A stretch of 15,680 bases of DNA from an uncultured Flavobacteriales bacterium (GTDB lineage: Bacteria > Bacteroidota > Bacteroidia > Flavobacteriales > BACL11), in assembly GCA_950069165.1 (NCBI GenBank), contig CATMIT010000029.1, positions 1 to 15,680 on the forward strand, in the 5' to 3' direction. The notes beneath the pieces are model-generated. The model ran no database searches and was not told the DNA's origin. It saw only the letters and a list, made by a program, of their open reading frames with translations. This document shows positions 7,003-14,600 of this stretch, one piece after another. A program made the position numbers and the translations under genes. Numbering within the stretch: the first letter of the stretch is position 1; the number at the start of each line of letters is the position of its first letter.

Positions 7003-7929
7003 ATGAATGGAACAGTAATCAAAACTACAGGTAAACGCTATACCGTAAAAACGGATGATGGCGAAATTGTGCAATGCCGATTGAAAGGAAGATTCAGAAT
7101 ACAAGGGATAAAAAGCACTAACCCAATTGTAGTTGGCGATAAAGTGGAGGTGGAGCAAGAATCTGAACTTTGGATGATTGTAAAACTTCACGAAAGGAAG
7201 AATTATATTCTCAGAAAATCAGTAAACCTTTCCAAACAAACACACATTATTGCGGCAAATATCGATCAGGCAATTTTGATGGTTACTATCCAAAGTCCAA
7301 TTACTACTACCGGATTTATAGATAGGTTTTTGGCAGCTGCTCAATCTTACGGTATTGATGTAATTATTATTTTTAATAAGCTTGATATTTATGATAAGCA
7401 GATGATGCAAAAACAAAAACAAATGCGTAAAATCTACGAGCAAATTGGCTATGAATGTATTGCTATTTCTGTTTTGCATGATGATTTAGGGAAGGTAATA
7501 ACCGCCATGAAAGACAAGACAAATGTAATTTCTGGTCATTCAGGAGTTGGGAAATCCACCCTTATTAATAAGTTGCATCCTAAACTTAATTTGGCAACTA
7601 AAGAGATTTCGGATTCACACAAACAAGGCAAGCACACCACTACATTTTCTCATCTTCATGATTTGCCTTTTGGAGGAGCGATAATTGACACTCCAGGCAT
7701 AAGGGGTTTTGGTTTGGCGGATATAAAAAAGCAAGAACTAGGAGATTATTTTCGCGAGTTTTTGTTGAGAAAAAAGAAATGTAAATTTCATAATTGCATT
7801 CACTTGAATGAGCCAGATTGTGCGATAAAATCAGCATTAGCAAATGGAGAGATTGCTGAAAGTAGGTATAATAATTATATTAATATGCTTGGAGAGGAAG
7901 AGGAGAGTTTTAGAACAAATAATTATTAA
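7003..7929 (+). CDS. rsgA: Ribosome small-subunit biogenesis GTPase RsgA
   Basis: RsgA is a GTPase that binds the 30S subunit and checks its late maturation. The 308-aa product has the family's diagnostic layout. First comes an N-terminal OB-fold (about 1-70), then a circularly permuted GTPase domain with motifs in the order G4 NKLD (125-128), G1 GHSGVGKS (178-185), G2 region KQGKHTTT (207-214) and G3 DTPG (229-232). A zinc finger follows with Cys260, Cys265, His267 and Cys273. Length and motifs are complete. The start at 7003 fits the usual N-terminus of the family and the promoter just upstream. dtd follows after 3 bp, forming a translation-quality pair. It diverges from the secreted operon across about 50 bp. 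Confidence 0.97.
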   Translation: MNGTVIKTTGKRYTVKTDDGEIVQCRLKGRFRIQGIKSTNPIVVGDKVEVEQESELWMIVKLHERKNYILRKSVNLSKQTHIIAANIDQAILMVTIQSPITTTGFIDRFLAAAQSYGIDVIIIFNKLDIYDKQMMQKQKQMRKIYEQIGYECIAISVLHDDLGKVITAMKDKTNVISGHSGVGKSTLINKLHPKLNLATKEISDSHKQGKHTTTFSHLHDLPFGGAIIDTPGIRGFGLADIKKQELGDYFREFLLRKKKCKFHNCIHLNEPDCAIKSALANGEIAESRYNNYINMLGEEEESFRTNNY

Positions 7930-7932
7930 TTT

Positions 7933-8388
7933 ATGCGTGCAATCATCCAAAGAGTAAGTGAGGCTTCCGTAATTATTAAGGAGCAAAAAGTAGCTGACAT
8001 TCAACAGGGCTTATTAGTTCTTTTAGGTATTGAAATAAAGGACACTAAAGAAGACGCTTTATGGCTTGCAAATAAAATTTCAGCCCTTAGAATTTTTGCA
8101 GATAAGCAAGGCGTGATGAATAAATCAATCACTGAAATTGATGGAGAAATAATTGTGGTGAGTCAATTTACTTTACATGCAAAAACTAAAAAAGGGAACA
8201 GGCCATCCTACATAAAAGCCGCACGACCCAAGCAAGCCATTCCACTTTATGAAAGTTTTAAAGAGGACTTATCTATTGCAATTTGCAAGGAAGTAAAAAG
8301 TGGAGAATTTGGTGCTGACATGAAAGTTTCCCTAACAAATGATGGGCCAGTAACATTAATAATTGATTCTAGAAATAGAGATTTATAA
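7933..8388 (+). CDS. dtd: D-aminoacyl-tRNA deacylase
   Basis: DTD is a cytosolic homodimer that hydrolyses D-aminoacyl-tRNAs, and glycyl-tRNA-Ala mischarging products, to protect translation from wrong amino acids. The 151-aa length is typical. It opens with MRAIIQRVSEASV and has the active-site strand SQFTL (77-81), then KGNRPSY (87-93). NDGPVT (136-141) carries the cross-subunit Gly-cisPro motif (Gly138-Pro139) that rejects L-amino acids. The start lies 3 bp after the rsgA stop, so the two genes are an operon read from the rsgA promoter. All key residues are present. Confidence 0.96.
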   Translation: MRAIIQRVSEASVIIKEQKVADIQQGLLVLLGIEIKDTKEDALWLANKISALRIFADKQGVMNKSITEIDGEIIVVSQFTLHAKTKKGNRPSYIKAARPKQAIPLYESFKEDLSIAICKEVKSGEFGADMKVSLTNDGPVTLIIDSRNRDL

Positions 8389-8406
8389 TTATTCAGATTA
8401 TTATCG

Positions 8407-8414
8407 TATATTTG
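8407..8414 (+). promoter_or_regulatory. -7 promoter element of the 68-aa membrane protein gene
   Basis: TATATTTG matches TAnnTTTG exactly and ends 16 nt before the ATG at 8431. It lies in the 42-bp gap after dtd and supports separate transcription of the small gene. Confidence 0.5.
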
Positions 8415-8430
8415 AAGAAAACGAGTATAA

Positions 8431-8637
8431 ATGAAGCCAATCTTTCTAGCCGCCATATTAATCTTCCTAATAAATTTATATATAGTTTATAAGTATTCTT
8501 GTAATTATTATCAAAAAAACACTAGTGATAAAATGTGGAAATTATGGGGATTAAGAACTCCCTATTGGGAAGGGGTTGTTATTGTTAGTAGTGGTTTTAC
8601 TGCTATTGTATTATTGCTAATAAAATTAATTTTTTAG
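8431..8637 (+). CDS. Small membrane protein with two predicted transmembrane helices, function unknown
   Basis: The 68-aa frame encodes a hydrophobic helix at about residues 4-20 (including FLAAILIFLINLYIV), a polar loop with several lysines and tryptophans (about 22-46, including KMWKLWGLRTPYWEG), and a second helix at about 48-67. This is a two-pass hairpin in the inner membrane with no enzymatic motif. It is supported as real by an exact -7 element 16 nt upstream and by filling the gap between dtd and the converging YiiX-like gene, which starts 9 bp past its stop. I do not recognise the family. Confidence 0.6.
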   Translation: MKPIFLAAILIFLINLYIVYKYSCNYYQKNTSDKMWKLWGLRTPYWEGVVIVSSGFTAIVLLLIKLIF

Positions 8638-8646
8638 CATCAAATA

Positions 8647-9339
8647 CTATTCTGTAAAATTCTCAGGAATTCCATATATATGAACTACTTCAATTTTATC
8701 GGAAAGAGACATAATTCCCGGATTAATTCCTAATTTATTTTGTGGGATTTTAACTCCTAAATCTGAGTAATATTTTTTCCAGACTTTTAAAGTATCTTTT
8801 GTTTCAGGATGTAAGAAAGTCATTGGCTGTAACTCAAATATATTATCGCTTTCGAACGATTCATAAATTAATTCTGAACAGTAGTATTTTTTATTTTTCA
8901 TTAAAAATTCCTCATCATAAGGCTTTCCAAGTTGCTTATTGGCAAATTCAATAGCTTTAAATATTGTATGAGTATATTTGACTTTTAATCTTCCAACTAT
9001 TACTTTCGGATTACCATTATTATCTAAAGAACGATTTAGAAAACTATCAACTCTAATTGTCCTGACTCTCATGGGGAATGCTTCCAATATTCTGACATGA
9101 TCATTATAGTTGTAATCTGGGTTAATACAATAAGGATCCCCCAATTCGACAACCATTCCAATATGAGAGAAGCTTGCTCCTTTATACCCTGGCGTGACCA
9201 ATTCAATCGCATCACAAAGGGGAGAAGAGTCTAAATCCTGAAAAAGAAAATCCCCTTTTTGTAATTGAAAATCTTCTTGAGCACTTCTATTTAGACAACT
9301 AATCTGAAATAATAAAAAAACAAATAACCAATTTTTCAT
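8647..9339 (-). CDS. YiiX/YebB-like NlpC/P60-superfamily cysteine hydrolase, predicted lipoprotein
   Basis: The 230-aa protein starts with a lipoprotein-type signal (hydrophobic residues 4-13, then Cys15; the -3 Gln is unusual for a lipobox). The body has the permuted papain-like order of the YiiX group: KGDFLFQD (28-35), FSHIGMV with His59, the acidic residue in ILEAFP (Glu86), GKPYDEEF (138-145) and YYCSELIYESF with the likely nucleophile Cys154. Here the histidine precedes the cysteine, as in permuted NlpC/P60 enzymes. Members hydrolyse amide or thioester bonds, in peptidoglycan or in lipid-linked substrates; the substrate here is unknown. It should act outside the cytoplasm. It lies directly downstream of the atpC terminator, with its own promoter inside the terminator's T-run. 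Confidence 0.86.
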   Translation of the reverse strand: MKNWLFVFLLFQISCLNRSAQEDFQLQKGDFLFQDLDSSPLCDAIELVTPGYKGASFSHIGMVVELGDPYCINPDYNYNDHVRILEAFPMRVRTIRVDSFLNRSLDNNGNPKVIVGRLKVKYTHTIFKAIEFANKQLGKPYDEEFLMKNKKYYCSELIYESFESDNIFELQPMTFLHPETKDTLKVWKKYYSDLGVKIPQNKLGINPGIMSLSDKIEVVHIYGIPENFTE

Positions 9340-9343
9340 ATTT

Positions 9344-9351
9344 CAAACATA
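9344..9351 (-). promoter_or_regulatory. -7 promoter element of the YiiX-like gene
   Basis: TATGTTTG on the minus strand matches TAnnTTTG exactly and ends 4 nt before the ATG at 9339. It begins at the edge of the T-run of the atpC terminator, so one transcript ends almost where the next begins. The message may be leaderless. Confidence 0.5.
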
Positions 9352-9379
9352 AAAAAAGAGGACTAAATAAGCCCTCTTT
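9351..9379 (-). terminator. Rho-independent terminator of atpD-atpC
   Basis: Read leftward, AAAGAGG (9379-9373) pairs with CCTCTTT (9361-9355) across an 11-nt loop. The T-run continues to 9351. It lies 23 bp past the atpC stop and is the clearest intrinsic terminator in the window. Confidence 0.8.
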
Positions 9380-9401
9380 ATTCCATTTATTTTCAGTAAT
9401 G

Positions 9402-9638
9402 TTACTCTGCTAAAACAATAATCTTATTGTTTTGCATTTCAATTACACCTCCATTAATTGCAAAGTTTTCAGTTTTTTTATCTGCAGTAATCACTCTGAT
9501 ATCCCCTTTTCCAAGTGCGGATATAATTGGAGCATGATTGTTTAATATTTCAAAACCCCCAGAAATTCCTGGGAATTTTACAGAAGTAACCTCTCCTTCA
9601 AATGCTTTTTTTTCTGGTGTTATTATTTCTAATATCAT
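9402..9638 (-). CDS. atpC: ATP synthase F1 epsilon subunit, short form
   Basis: Epsilon links the F1 rotor (gamma) to the c-ring. The 78-aa product contains the N-terminal beta-sandwich: MILEIITPEK (1-10), FEGEVTSVKFPG (13-24), GGFEILNNHAP (27-37), INGGVIEM (61-68). It ends at VLAE, without the two C-terminal helices that give E. coli epsilon (about 138 aa) its inhibitory arm. Short epsilons are common in Bacteroidota. The ATG at 9638 lies 7 bp past the atpD stop. The frame stays open upstream to ATGs at 9656 and 9662, but starting there would overlap atpD and add a tail unlike epsilon. Confidence 0.93.
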   Translation of the reverse strand: MILEIITPEKKAFEGEVTSVKFPGISGGFEILNNHAPIISALGKGDIRVITADKKTENFAINGGVIEMQNNKIIVLAE

Positions 9639-9645
9639 GGCGCAA

Positions 9646-11154
9646 TTATTTTGCATCAGCAATTAATTTCTCTCCTTTTTCAATTGCTTCCTCAATTGTT
9701 CCAACCATGTTAAATGCAGCTTCTGGATATTTATCAACTTCCCCATTTAAAATCATATTGAATCCTTTAATAGTATCTTGGATGTCAACTAAAGTTCCTT
9801 TTAATCCTGTAAATTGCTCGGCAACATGCATTGGTTGAGAAAGGAATCTTTGTATTCTTCTTGCTCGGTGTACAGCTAACTTATCTTCATCAGAAAGTTC
9901 ATCAATACCTAATATTGCAATAATATCTTGTAGCTCTTTATACTTTTGAAGTATTTCTTTTACTTTTTGCGCACAATCATAATGTTCGTTTCCAACTATA
10001 TCAGGAGTGAGAATTCTTGAAGTAGAATCCAATGGATCAACAGCTGGATAAATACCAATCTCAGAAATTTTTCTTGAAAGTACTGTAGTTGCATCCAAGT
10101 GGGAAAAAGTTGTTGCAGGTGCAGGGTCCGTTAAATCATCAGCTGGAACATATACCGCTTGCACGGATGTAATAGAACCTTTTTTGGTAGAAGCAATTCT
10201 CTCTTGCATGGCTCCCATCTCAGTGGCTAATGTTGGTTGGTAGCCCACTGCTGACGGCATTCTTCCAAGTAGTGCAGATACCTCAGAGCCAGCTTGTGTA
10301 AAACGGAAAATATTATCCATAAAGAAAAGAATATCATTTCCACCTGCATTATCCTCTCTATCTCTAAAATATTCTGCAATGGTTAGTCCAGAAAGCGCAA
10401 CTCTTGCTCTTGCCCCAGGTGGTTCGTTCATTTGACCAAACACTAGGGTAGCCTGAGATTTTTCTAATAATTTTCTATCAATATCATTTAGGTTCCATTT
10501 TCCCTCTTCCATTGAGTGGATAAACTTTTCTCCATATTTTATAACATTTGACTCAATCATTTCTCTTAATAAGTCATTTCCCTCACGAGTTCTTTCTCCA
10601 ACTCCTGCAAAAACAGAAAGGCCAGAATATGATTTTGCGATATTATTAATCAGTTCCATAATCATTACTGTTTTACCAACACCAGCACCACCAAACAAAC
10701 CAATCTTTCCGCCTTTTGCGTAAGGCTCAATAAGGTCAATTACTTTAATTCCGGTAAATAACACTTCAGTTGCAGTTGATAAATCTTCAAATCTTGGTGC
10801 TTCTCTGTGTATAGGAAGTCCATTGGATTTATCCAAATTTTCCATGCCATCAATCGCATCCCCAATCACATTAAACAATCGCCCTTTAATATTTTCGCCA
10901 ACAGGCATTTTTATAGGGGAACCAGTTGCCTTGACTATGGTGCCTCTACTTAATCCATCAGTCGAGTCCATAGAGATGGTTCGAACAGTATCTTCTCCAA
11001 TATGCTGTTGGCATTCCAGAATTAATTCTTCTCCATTTTCTTTTTTGATTACTAATGAATCGTAAATGTCTGGCAAACCTTGCTCGTTATTTTCAAAGGT
11101 TACATCAACTACTGGGCCGATAATTTGTGAAACTTTTCCTGTATTTTCTGACAT
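9646..11154 (-). CDS. atpD: ATP synthase F1 beta subunit
   Basis: This is the catalytic subunit of F1, which forms ATP from ADP and phosphate on the cytoplasmic face of the membrane. It has Walker A GGAGVGKT (155-162), GERTREG (186-192) with catalytic Glu187 and Arg189, and Walker B with the ILFFMDNIFRF stretch (275-285). SALLGRMPSAVGYQPTL (293-309) and DELSDED (418-424), the DELSEED lever that pushes gamma, follow. At 502 aa it is about 40 longer than the E. coli protein because of an insertion near 205-240, as usual in Bacteroidota. It is paired only with atpC; the other F1Fo genes are not in this window. This atpDC-alone layout is known in the phylum. Confidence 0.98.
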   Translation of the reverse strand: MSENTGKVSQIIGPVVDVTFENNEQGLPDIYDSLVIKKENGEELILECQQHIGEDTVRTISMDSTDGLSRGTIVKATGSPIKMPVGENIKGRLFNVIGDAIDGMENLDKSNGLPIHREAPRFEDLSTATEVLFTGIKVIDLIEPYAKGGKIGLFGGAGVGKTVMIMELINNIAKSYSGLSVFAGVGERTREGNDLLREMIESNVIKYGEKFIHSMEEGKWNLNDIDRKLLEKSQATLVFGQMNEPPGARARVALSGLTIAEYFRDREDNAGGNDILFFMDNIFRFTQAGSEVSALLGRMPSAVGYQPTLATEMGAMQERIASTKKGSITSVQAVYVPADDLTDPAPATTFSHLDATTVLSRKISEIGIYPAVDPLDSTSRILTPDIVGNEHYDCAQKVKEILQKYKELQDIIAILGIDELSDEDKLAVHRARRIQRFLSQPMHVAEQFTGLKGTLVDIQDTIKGFNMILNGEVDKYPEAAFNMVGTIEEAIEKGEKLIADAK

Positions 11155-11210
11155 GTCTTTTTTTGAATTTTGTTATTAATTGCTCTTTTTTAAATCGATT
11201 TTTTCGGCTG

Positions 11211-11244
11211 CAAATTTATTATTTTTAATTTGTTTTGACATCAA
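11211..11244 (-). promoter_or_regulatory. Promoter of atpD-atpC
   Basis: TAAATTTG on the minus strand (11218-11211) matches TAnnTTTG exactly. A TTG (11244-11242) lies 23 bp upstream. The box ends 56 nt before the atpD ATG, giving a leader of about 50 nt, the longest seen in the window. Confidence 0.55.
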
Positions 11245-11256
11245 TAAAGTAAGAAT

Positions 11257-11273
11257 AAATTAATTGTTAATTT
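11257..11273. repeat. Perfect AT-only inverted repeat between atpD and ribF
   Basis: AAATTAA (11257-11263) and TTAATTT (11267-11273) are exact reverse complements around the spacer TTG. The right arm overlaps the ribF -7 element. It could be an operator or merely chance in AT-rich DNA. Confidence 0.3.
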
Positions 11274-11275
11274 TG
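11268..11275 (+). promoter_or_regulatory. -7 promoter element of ribF
   Basis: TAATTTTG matches TAnnTTTG exactly and ends 34 nt before the GTG start at 11310. No good -33 TTG is present. The leader of about 30 nt is too short for an FMN riboswitch. Confidence 0.45.
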
Positions 11276-11309
11276 AACACTTTTTCAACATAAAAAAACA
11301 CAAAAATAA

Positions 11310-12236
11310 GTGAAAGTATATCGGTCAATTGAGAATTTCCCCTCAGAAATAAATACAGTAATTACAATCGGAACTTTTGATGGCGTGCATTTAGGTCATC
11401 AAGTTATACTAAACCGACTAAATGAAATAGCCAAAAAAATAAAAGGAGAAAGCACCTTACTTACTTTTTTTCCACATCCAAGACATGTGTTACATAAGGA
11501 TGATCAAGACATGAGGTTGATAAATACGCTTGATGAAAAAATATTATTATTTGATAAAAGAGGGCTTGATAATTTGGTAGTGCATGAGTTTACAAAAAAG
11601 TTTTCTAGGATAAAACCAGCTAATTTTGTACGAGATATTTTGGTTGAAAAGCTAAAAGTGCATACTTTGGTTATTGGCCATGATCATCATTTTGGTAGAA
11701 ACCGAGAAGGATCCATTGAAGAGCTAACCACATTAGCAGAATTATACGATTTCAAAATAGAAAAGATTGACCCTCAGCTTTTTGAAGATGTAGCGGTTAG
11801 TTCTACTAAAATTCGGCAGTTGATAGAAAAAGGAAAGATGGTAAAAGTAAAGCAATATCTAGGCTATTCGTTTTTGCTAAGCGGAAAAGTAATAAAGGGA
11901 AATTCAGTTGGTAAAACAATTGGTTTCCCCACTGCTAATATTGAAGTGGAAAATAAATGGAAAATATATCCTGCTGATGGGGTTTATGCTGTAAAAATTT
12001 TCACGGAAGGCAAGGGGTATAAAGGAATGATGAATATTGGTCAAAAGCCAACTGTTGGAGATAATTCTAAAAGCTTGGAAGTAAATATTTTTAATTTCAG
12101 TAAAGATATTTACGGACAGATAATAGAAATAAGATTTGTAAAACGAATAAGAAATGAACGAAAATTTGAAGATTTAGCTTGCCTTAAAGAGCAACTCTTT
12201 ATTGATAGAAACAGGGCAAGGCAGATTTTGGGTTAG
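11310..12236 (+). CDS. ribF: Bifunctional riboflavin kinase / FAD synthetase
   Basis: RibF phosphorylates riboflavin to FMN and then adenylylates it to FAD in the cytosol. The 308-aa product has the family's usual length. The N-terminal nucleotidyltransferase domain shows TIGTFDGVHLGH (19-30) with the HxGH-type motif at 27-30, FFPHPRHV (53-60), GHDHHFGR (123-130) and SSTKIR (164-169). The C-terminal kinase domain shows GFPTAN (205-210) with the Thr-Asn that bind Mg-ATP, then MNIGQKPTV (241-249). The start is GTG at 11310, because the N-terminus MKVYRSIENFP matches the family. It diverges from atpD across 155 bp and converges on the helicase gene. Its FAD could serve flavoenzymes such as MetF, though nothing links them in regulation. 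Confidence 0.96.
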   Translation: MKVYRSIENFPSEINTVITIGTFDGVHLGHQVILNRLNEIAKKIKGESTLLTFFPHPRHVLHKDDQDMRLINTLDEKILLFDKRGLDNLVVHEFTKKFSRIKPANFVRDILVEKLKVHTLVIGHDHHFGRNREGSIEELTTLAELYDFKIEKIDPQLFEDVAVSSTKIRQLIEKGKMVKVKQYLGYSFLLSGKVIKGNSVGKTIGFPTANIEVENKWKIYPADGVYAVKIFTEGKGYKGMMNIGQKPTVGDNSKSLEVNIFNFSKDIYGQIIEIRFVKRIRNERKFEDLACLKEQLFIDRNRARQILG

Positions 12237-12237
12237 T

Positions 12238-12272
12238 ATAGTTTTTCAAAAATTAGCTGATAAACTATTTTT
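12238..12272 (+). terminator. Candidate terminator at the end of ribF
   Basis: ATAGTTT (12238-12244) pairs with AAACTAT (12262-12268) around a 17-nt loop, followed by a T-run to 12272. The stem is only 7 bp and AT-rich, and it overlaps the end of the converging helicase gene, so it is a weak call. The minus strand lacks a T-run on the other side. Confidence 0.35.
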
Positions 12273-14529
12273 CAATCTCGAGTTTGGCAAATTTCAGAAG
12301 AAGCATTTTTTGTCCTACTGCTTCAAAGAAAATAATTGCTTTTTTGTTGGCGTCTTCCCCTTCAATTTTGAGTATTTTCCCACTACCAAATCGGCTGTGT
12401 TTCACTTTTAGCCCTACTTGCAGATGCTCAGTTTTAGTAGGGGTTACAGTTGCATTGGTAGCACATACTCTTTTTAAGTTCTTGGGGATGAAGTTGGATT
12501 TCTTTTTTTGTGTTTTTGTTTTGGCAAAAATTTGATAGGGATTACGGTTTTTCTTTTTTTGGGTTAAAGCAATTTCGCTCTGCTTTGTAAATGTCTTATT
12601 TAATTCTTCCAAAAATCTGCTTGGTTTACAATCAGTGTATTGTCCCCATTTGAATCGGCTTAAAGCATAAGATAAAAACAATCTTTTTTCTGCCCTTGTA
12701 ATAGCCACATAAAAAAGTCGCCTTTCTTCTTCCAACCCTTCTCTGCCATCCATTGCCATAATAGAAGGGAAAAGATTTTCCTCCAAGCCTACCACAAACA
12801 CAAAAGGAAATTCCAAGCCCTTTGCTGCATGAATGGTCATAAGTGTCACTTTATTATAGTCGTCCTCTTTTTCATTGTCGGCATCTGTCAGCAAGGCAAC
12901 ATCTTGCATGAAAAATTCCAAAGTATTATTCTCCTCTTCTGCCTTTTCGCTAAAATCTTTTATGCCGTTTAAAAGCTCTTGTAAATTTTCAAATCTACTT
13001 ACTCCCTCCACCGTTTTATCGGAATACAAATCATAAAACACCCCAGAAGTTTTAGCAATTTGTTCGGCCAAAGTGTAGGCATCCAAACCATCTTTTTGCA
13101 ACATATAGCTGTTTATTAAAGTGGCGAATTGTGAAAGTTTTTCTGCTGTTCCTTTGTTAATTTTTACTTCATATTTTTCTAAATTTAATATTACTTCCCA
13201 AATACTAACCCCACTGTTATTTGCTGCAATAATGAGTTTTTGCAAAGTGGTAACGCCAATTCCTCTTGTAGGATAATTAATGATTCTCTTGAGGGCTTCT
13301 TCATCTTTTGGGTTAATGCACATCCTGAAATAGGCCAAAACATCTTTCACTTCTTTTCGTGCATAAAAAGACAATCCGCCATAAATTTTGTAAGGAATAT
13401 TTTTCTTTCTGAGCGATTCTTCCAAAGCCCTGCTTTGGGCATTGGTTCTATACAAAACGGAAAAATCTTTCCAATTTGCATTTTCCTTGAAATGCAGTTC
13501 GTCTATGGTATTGGCAACAATTCGCCCCTCCTCATTGTCGTTGAGTGTTTTGCAAACAATAGTTTTTTCGCCTTGGCTGTTTTTGGTCCATACCTCTTTC
13601 GATATTTGCTTTTTGTTGTGGGTGATTAAACTATTGGCCAAGTTTACAATATTTGAAGTAGAACGGTAATTCTGCTCCAATTTGAAAGTTTTAAAATCGG
13701 GATAATCCACTTTAAAGTTGAGGATATTCTGGATGTTTGCCCCCCTAAAGGAGTAGATGCTTTGGGCATCATCTCCCACTACACAAATGTTTTCATTTAG
13801 GGCTGCCAATTTTTTAATAATGAGGTACTGAACATGGTTAGTGTCTTGGTATTCATCCACCAAAATGTATTGGAATTTGTTTTGGTATTTGTACAAAATA
13901 TCCGGAAATTCATTGAGTAAATGGTAAGTGTTCAAAAGCAAATCATCAAAATCCATAGCGCCCGACTTGAAACATCTTTGGTTATATTTTTGGTAAATAT
14001 TGCCGAAAGCAGTTCGTTTTGCAATGGTGTCAGTTTGCACCAATTCTGGCGAATTTTCATAATCCTTTGGAGTAATAAAATTATTTTTAAGTCCTGAGAT
14101 TCTATTTTGAATAAGTCCAACTTTGTAAATATCTTTGTCTAGCCCCATTTCTTTAATAATACTTTTTATCAAGCTTTTAGAGTCGGTCGTATCGTAAATG
14201 GTAAAATTGGAAGTATAGTTTATTTTTTCTGCTTCAATGCGTAACATTCTGGAAAATACTCCATGGAAAGTACCCATCCACAAATTGCGGGCTTCTGAGC
14301 TTTCTACAATGGTTTCTATCCTGTTTCGCATCTCTTTTGCTGCCTTATTGGTGAAGGTAAGCGCCAAAATATTAAAGGCATCCGTTCCTGATTTTATCAA
14401 ATGTGCAATGCGATAAGTGAGTACTCTTGTTTTGCCCGAACCCGGCCCTGCAATCACCATTAAGGGTCCGTCCACGTGCTTTACGGCAGAGAGTTGCGAT
14501 TGGTTCAGTTGCTCTAAATAGTTTGTCAT
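12265..14529 (-). CDS. uvrD: UvrD/PcrA-type superfamily 1 DNA helicase
   Basis: This 3'-5' ATP-dependent helicase works in nucleotide excision or mismatch repair and in clearing proteins from DNA. The 754-aa product is full length. Motifs run in order: Q-motif LNQSQLSAV (8-16), Walker A AGPGSGKTR (27-35), TFTNKAAKEM (58-67), Walker B DEYQDT (225-230), motif III QSIYSFRGA (256-264), QNYRS (286-290), motif V region TIHAAKGLEFPFVF (565-578) and motif VI VAITRAEKR (608-616). A lysine-rich linker (about 650-690) leads to a C-terminal Tudor-like domain, VKHSRFGSGKILKIEG (709-724), typical of PcrA. The RNA-polymerase-binding tail is therefore probably kept. Its stop lies 28 bp from that of converging ribF. 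PcrA and UvrD cannot be told apart as names in this phylum. Confidence 0.95.
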   Translation of the reverse strand: MTNYLEQLNQSQLSAVKHVDGPLMVIAGPGSGKTRVLTYRIAHLIKSGTDAFNILALTFTNKAAKEMRNRIETIVESSEARNLWMGTFHGVFSRMLRIEAEKINYTSNFTIYDTTDSKSLIKSIIKEMGLDKDIYKVGLIQNRISGLKNNFITPKDYENSPELVQTDTIAKRTAFGNIYQKYNQRCFKSGAMDFDDLLLNTYHLLNEFPDILYKYQNKFQYILVDEYQDTNHVQYLIIKKLAALNENICVVGDDAQSIYSFRGANIQNILNFKVDYPDFKTFKLEQNYRSTSNIVNLANSLITHNKKQISKEVWTKNSQGEKTIVCKTLNDNEEGRIVANTIDELHFKENANWKDFSVLYRTNAQSRALEESLRKKNIPYKIYGGLSFYARKEVKDVLAYFRMCINPKDEEALKRIINYPTRGIGVTTLQKLIIAANNSGVSIWEVILNLEKYEVKINKGTAEKLSQFATLINSYMLQKDGLDAYTLAEQIAKTSGVFYDLYSDKTVEGVSRFENLQELLNGIKDFSEKAEEENNTLEFFMQDVALLTDADNEKEDDYNKVTLMTIHAAKGLEFPFVFVVGLEENLFPSIMAMDGREGLEEERRLFYVAITRAEKRLFLSYALSRFKWGQYTDCKPSRFLEELNKTFTKQSEIALTQKKKNRNPYQIFAKTKTQKKKSNFIPKNLKRVCATNATVTPTKTEHLQVGLKVKHSRFGSGKILKIEGEDANKKAIIFFEAVGQKMLLLKFAKLEIEK

Positions 14530-14548
14530 TTGTCAAAAAAAGTGAATT

Positions 14549-14582
14549 CAAAAGTAACTTTTTAGAGAAGATAAAAAACCAA
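14549..14582 (-). promoter_or_regulatory. Promoter of the UvrD/PcrA gene
   Basis: TACTTTTG on the minus strand (14556-14549) matches TAnnTTTG exactly, with a TTG (14582-14580) 23 bp upstream. The box ends 19 nt before the ATG at 14529. Confidence 0.55.
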
Positions 14583-14600
14583 AAATCAGTAAAGTTTTTG

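Noticed and set aside
6877..7191. 104-codon minus-strand frame across the secreted operon start and rsgA
   Set aside because: It overlaps the rsgA N-terminus and the signal peptide of the 322-aa protein, both well supported, and looks like a shadow frame.
9639..9662. Longer atpC start at 9662
   Set aside because: It would add MLMQNNCA, unlike epsilon N-termini, and overlap atpD. The ATG at 9638 gives the family start MILEI.
11155..11309. FMN riboswitch ahead of ribF
   Set aside because: The predicted leader is about 30 nt with no conserved FMN-element blocks, far too short.
13240..13629. 129-codon open frame on the + strand inside the helicase gene
   Set aside because: It is antisense to conserved helicase motifs, and its product shows no recognisable domain or signal.
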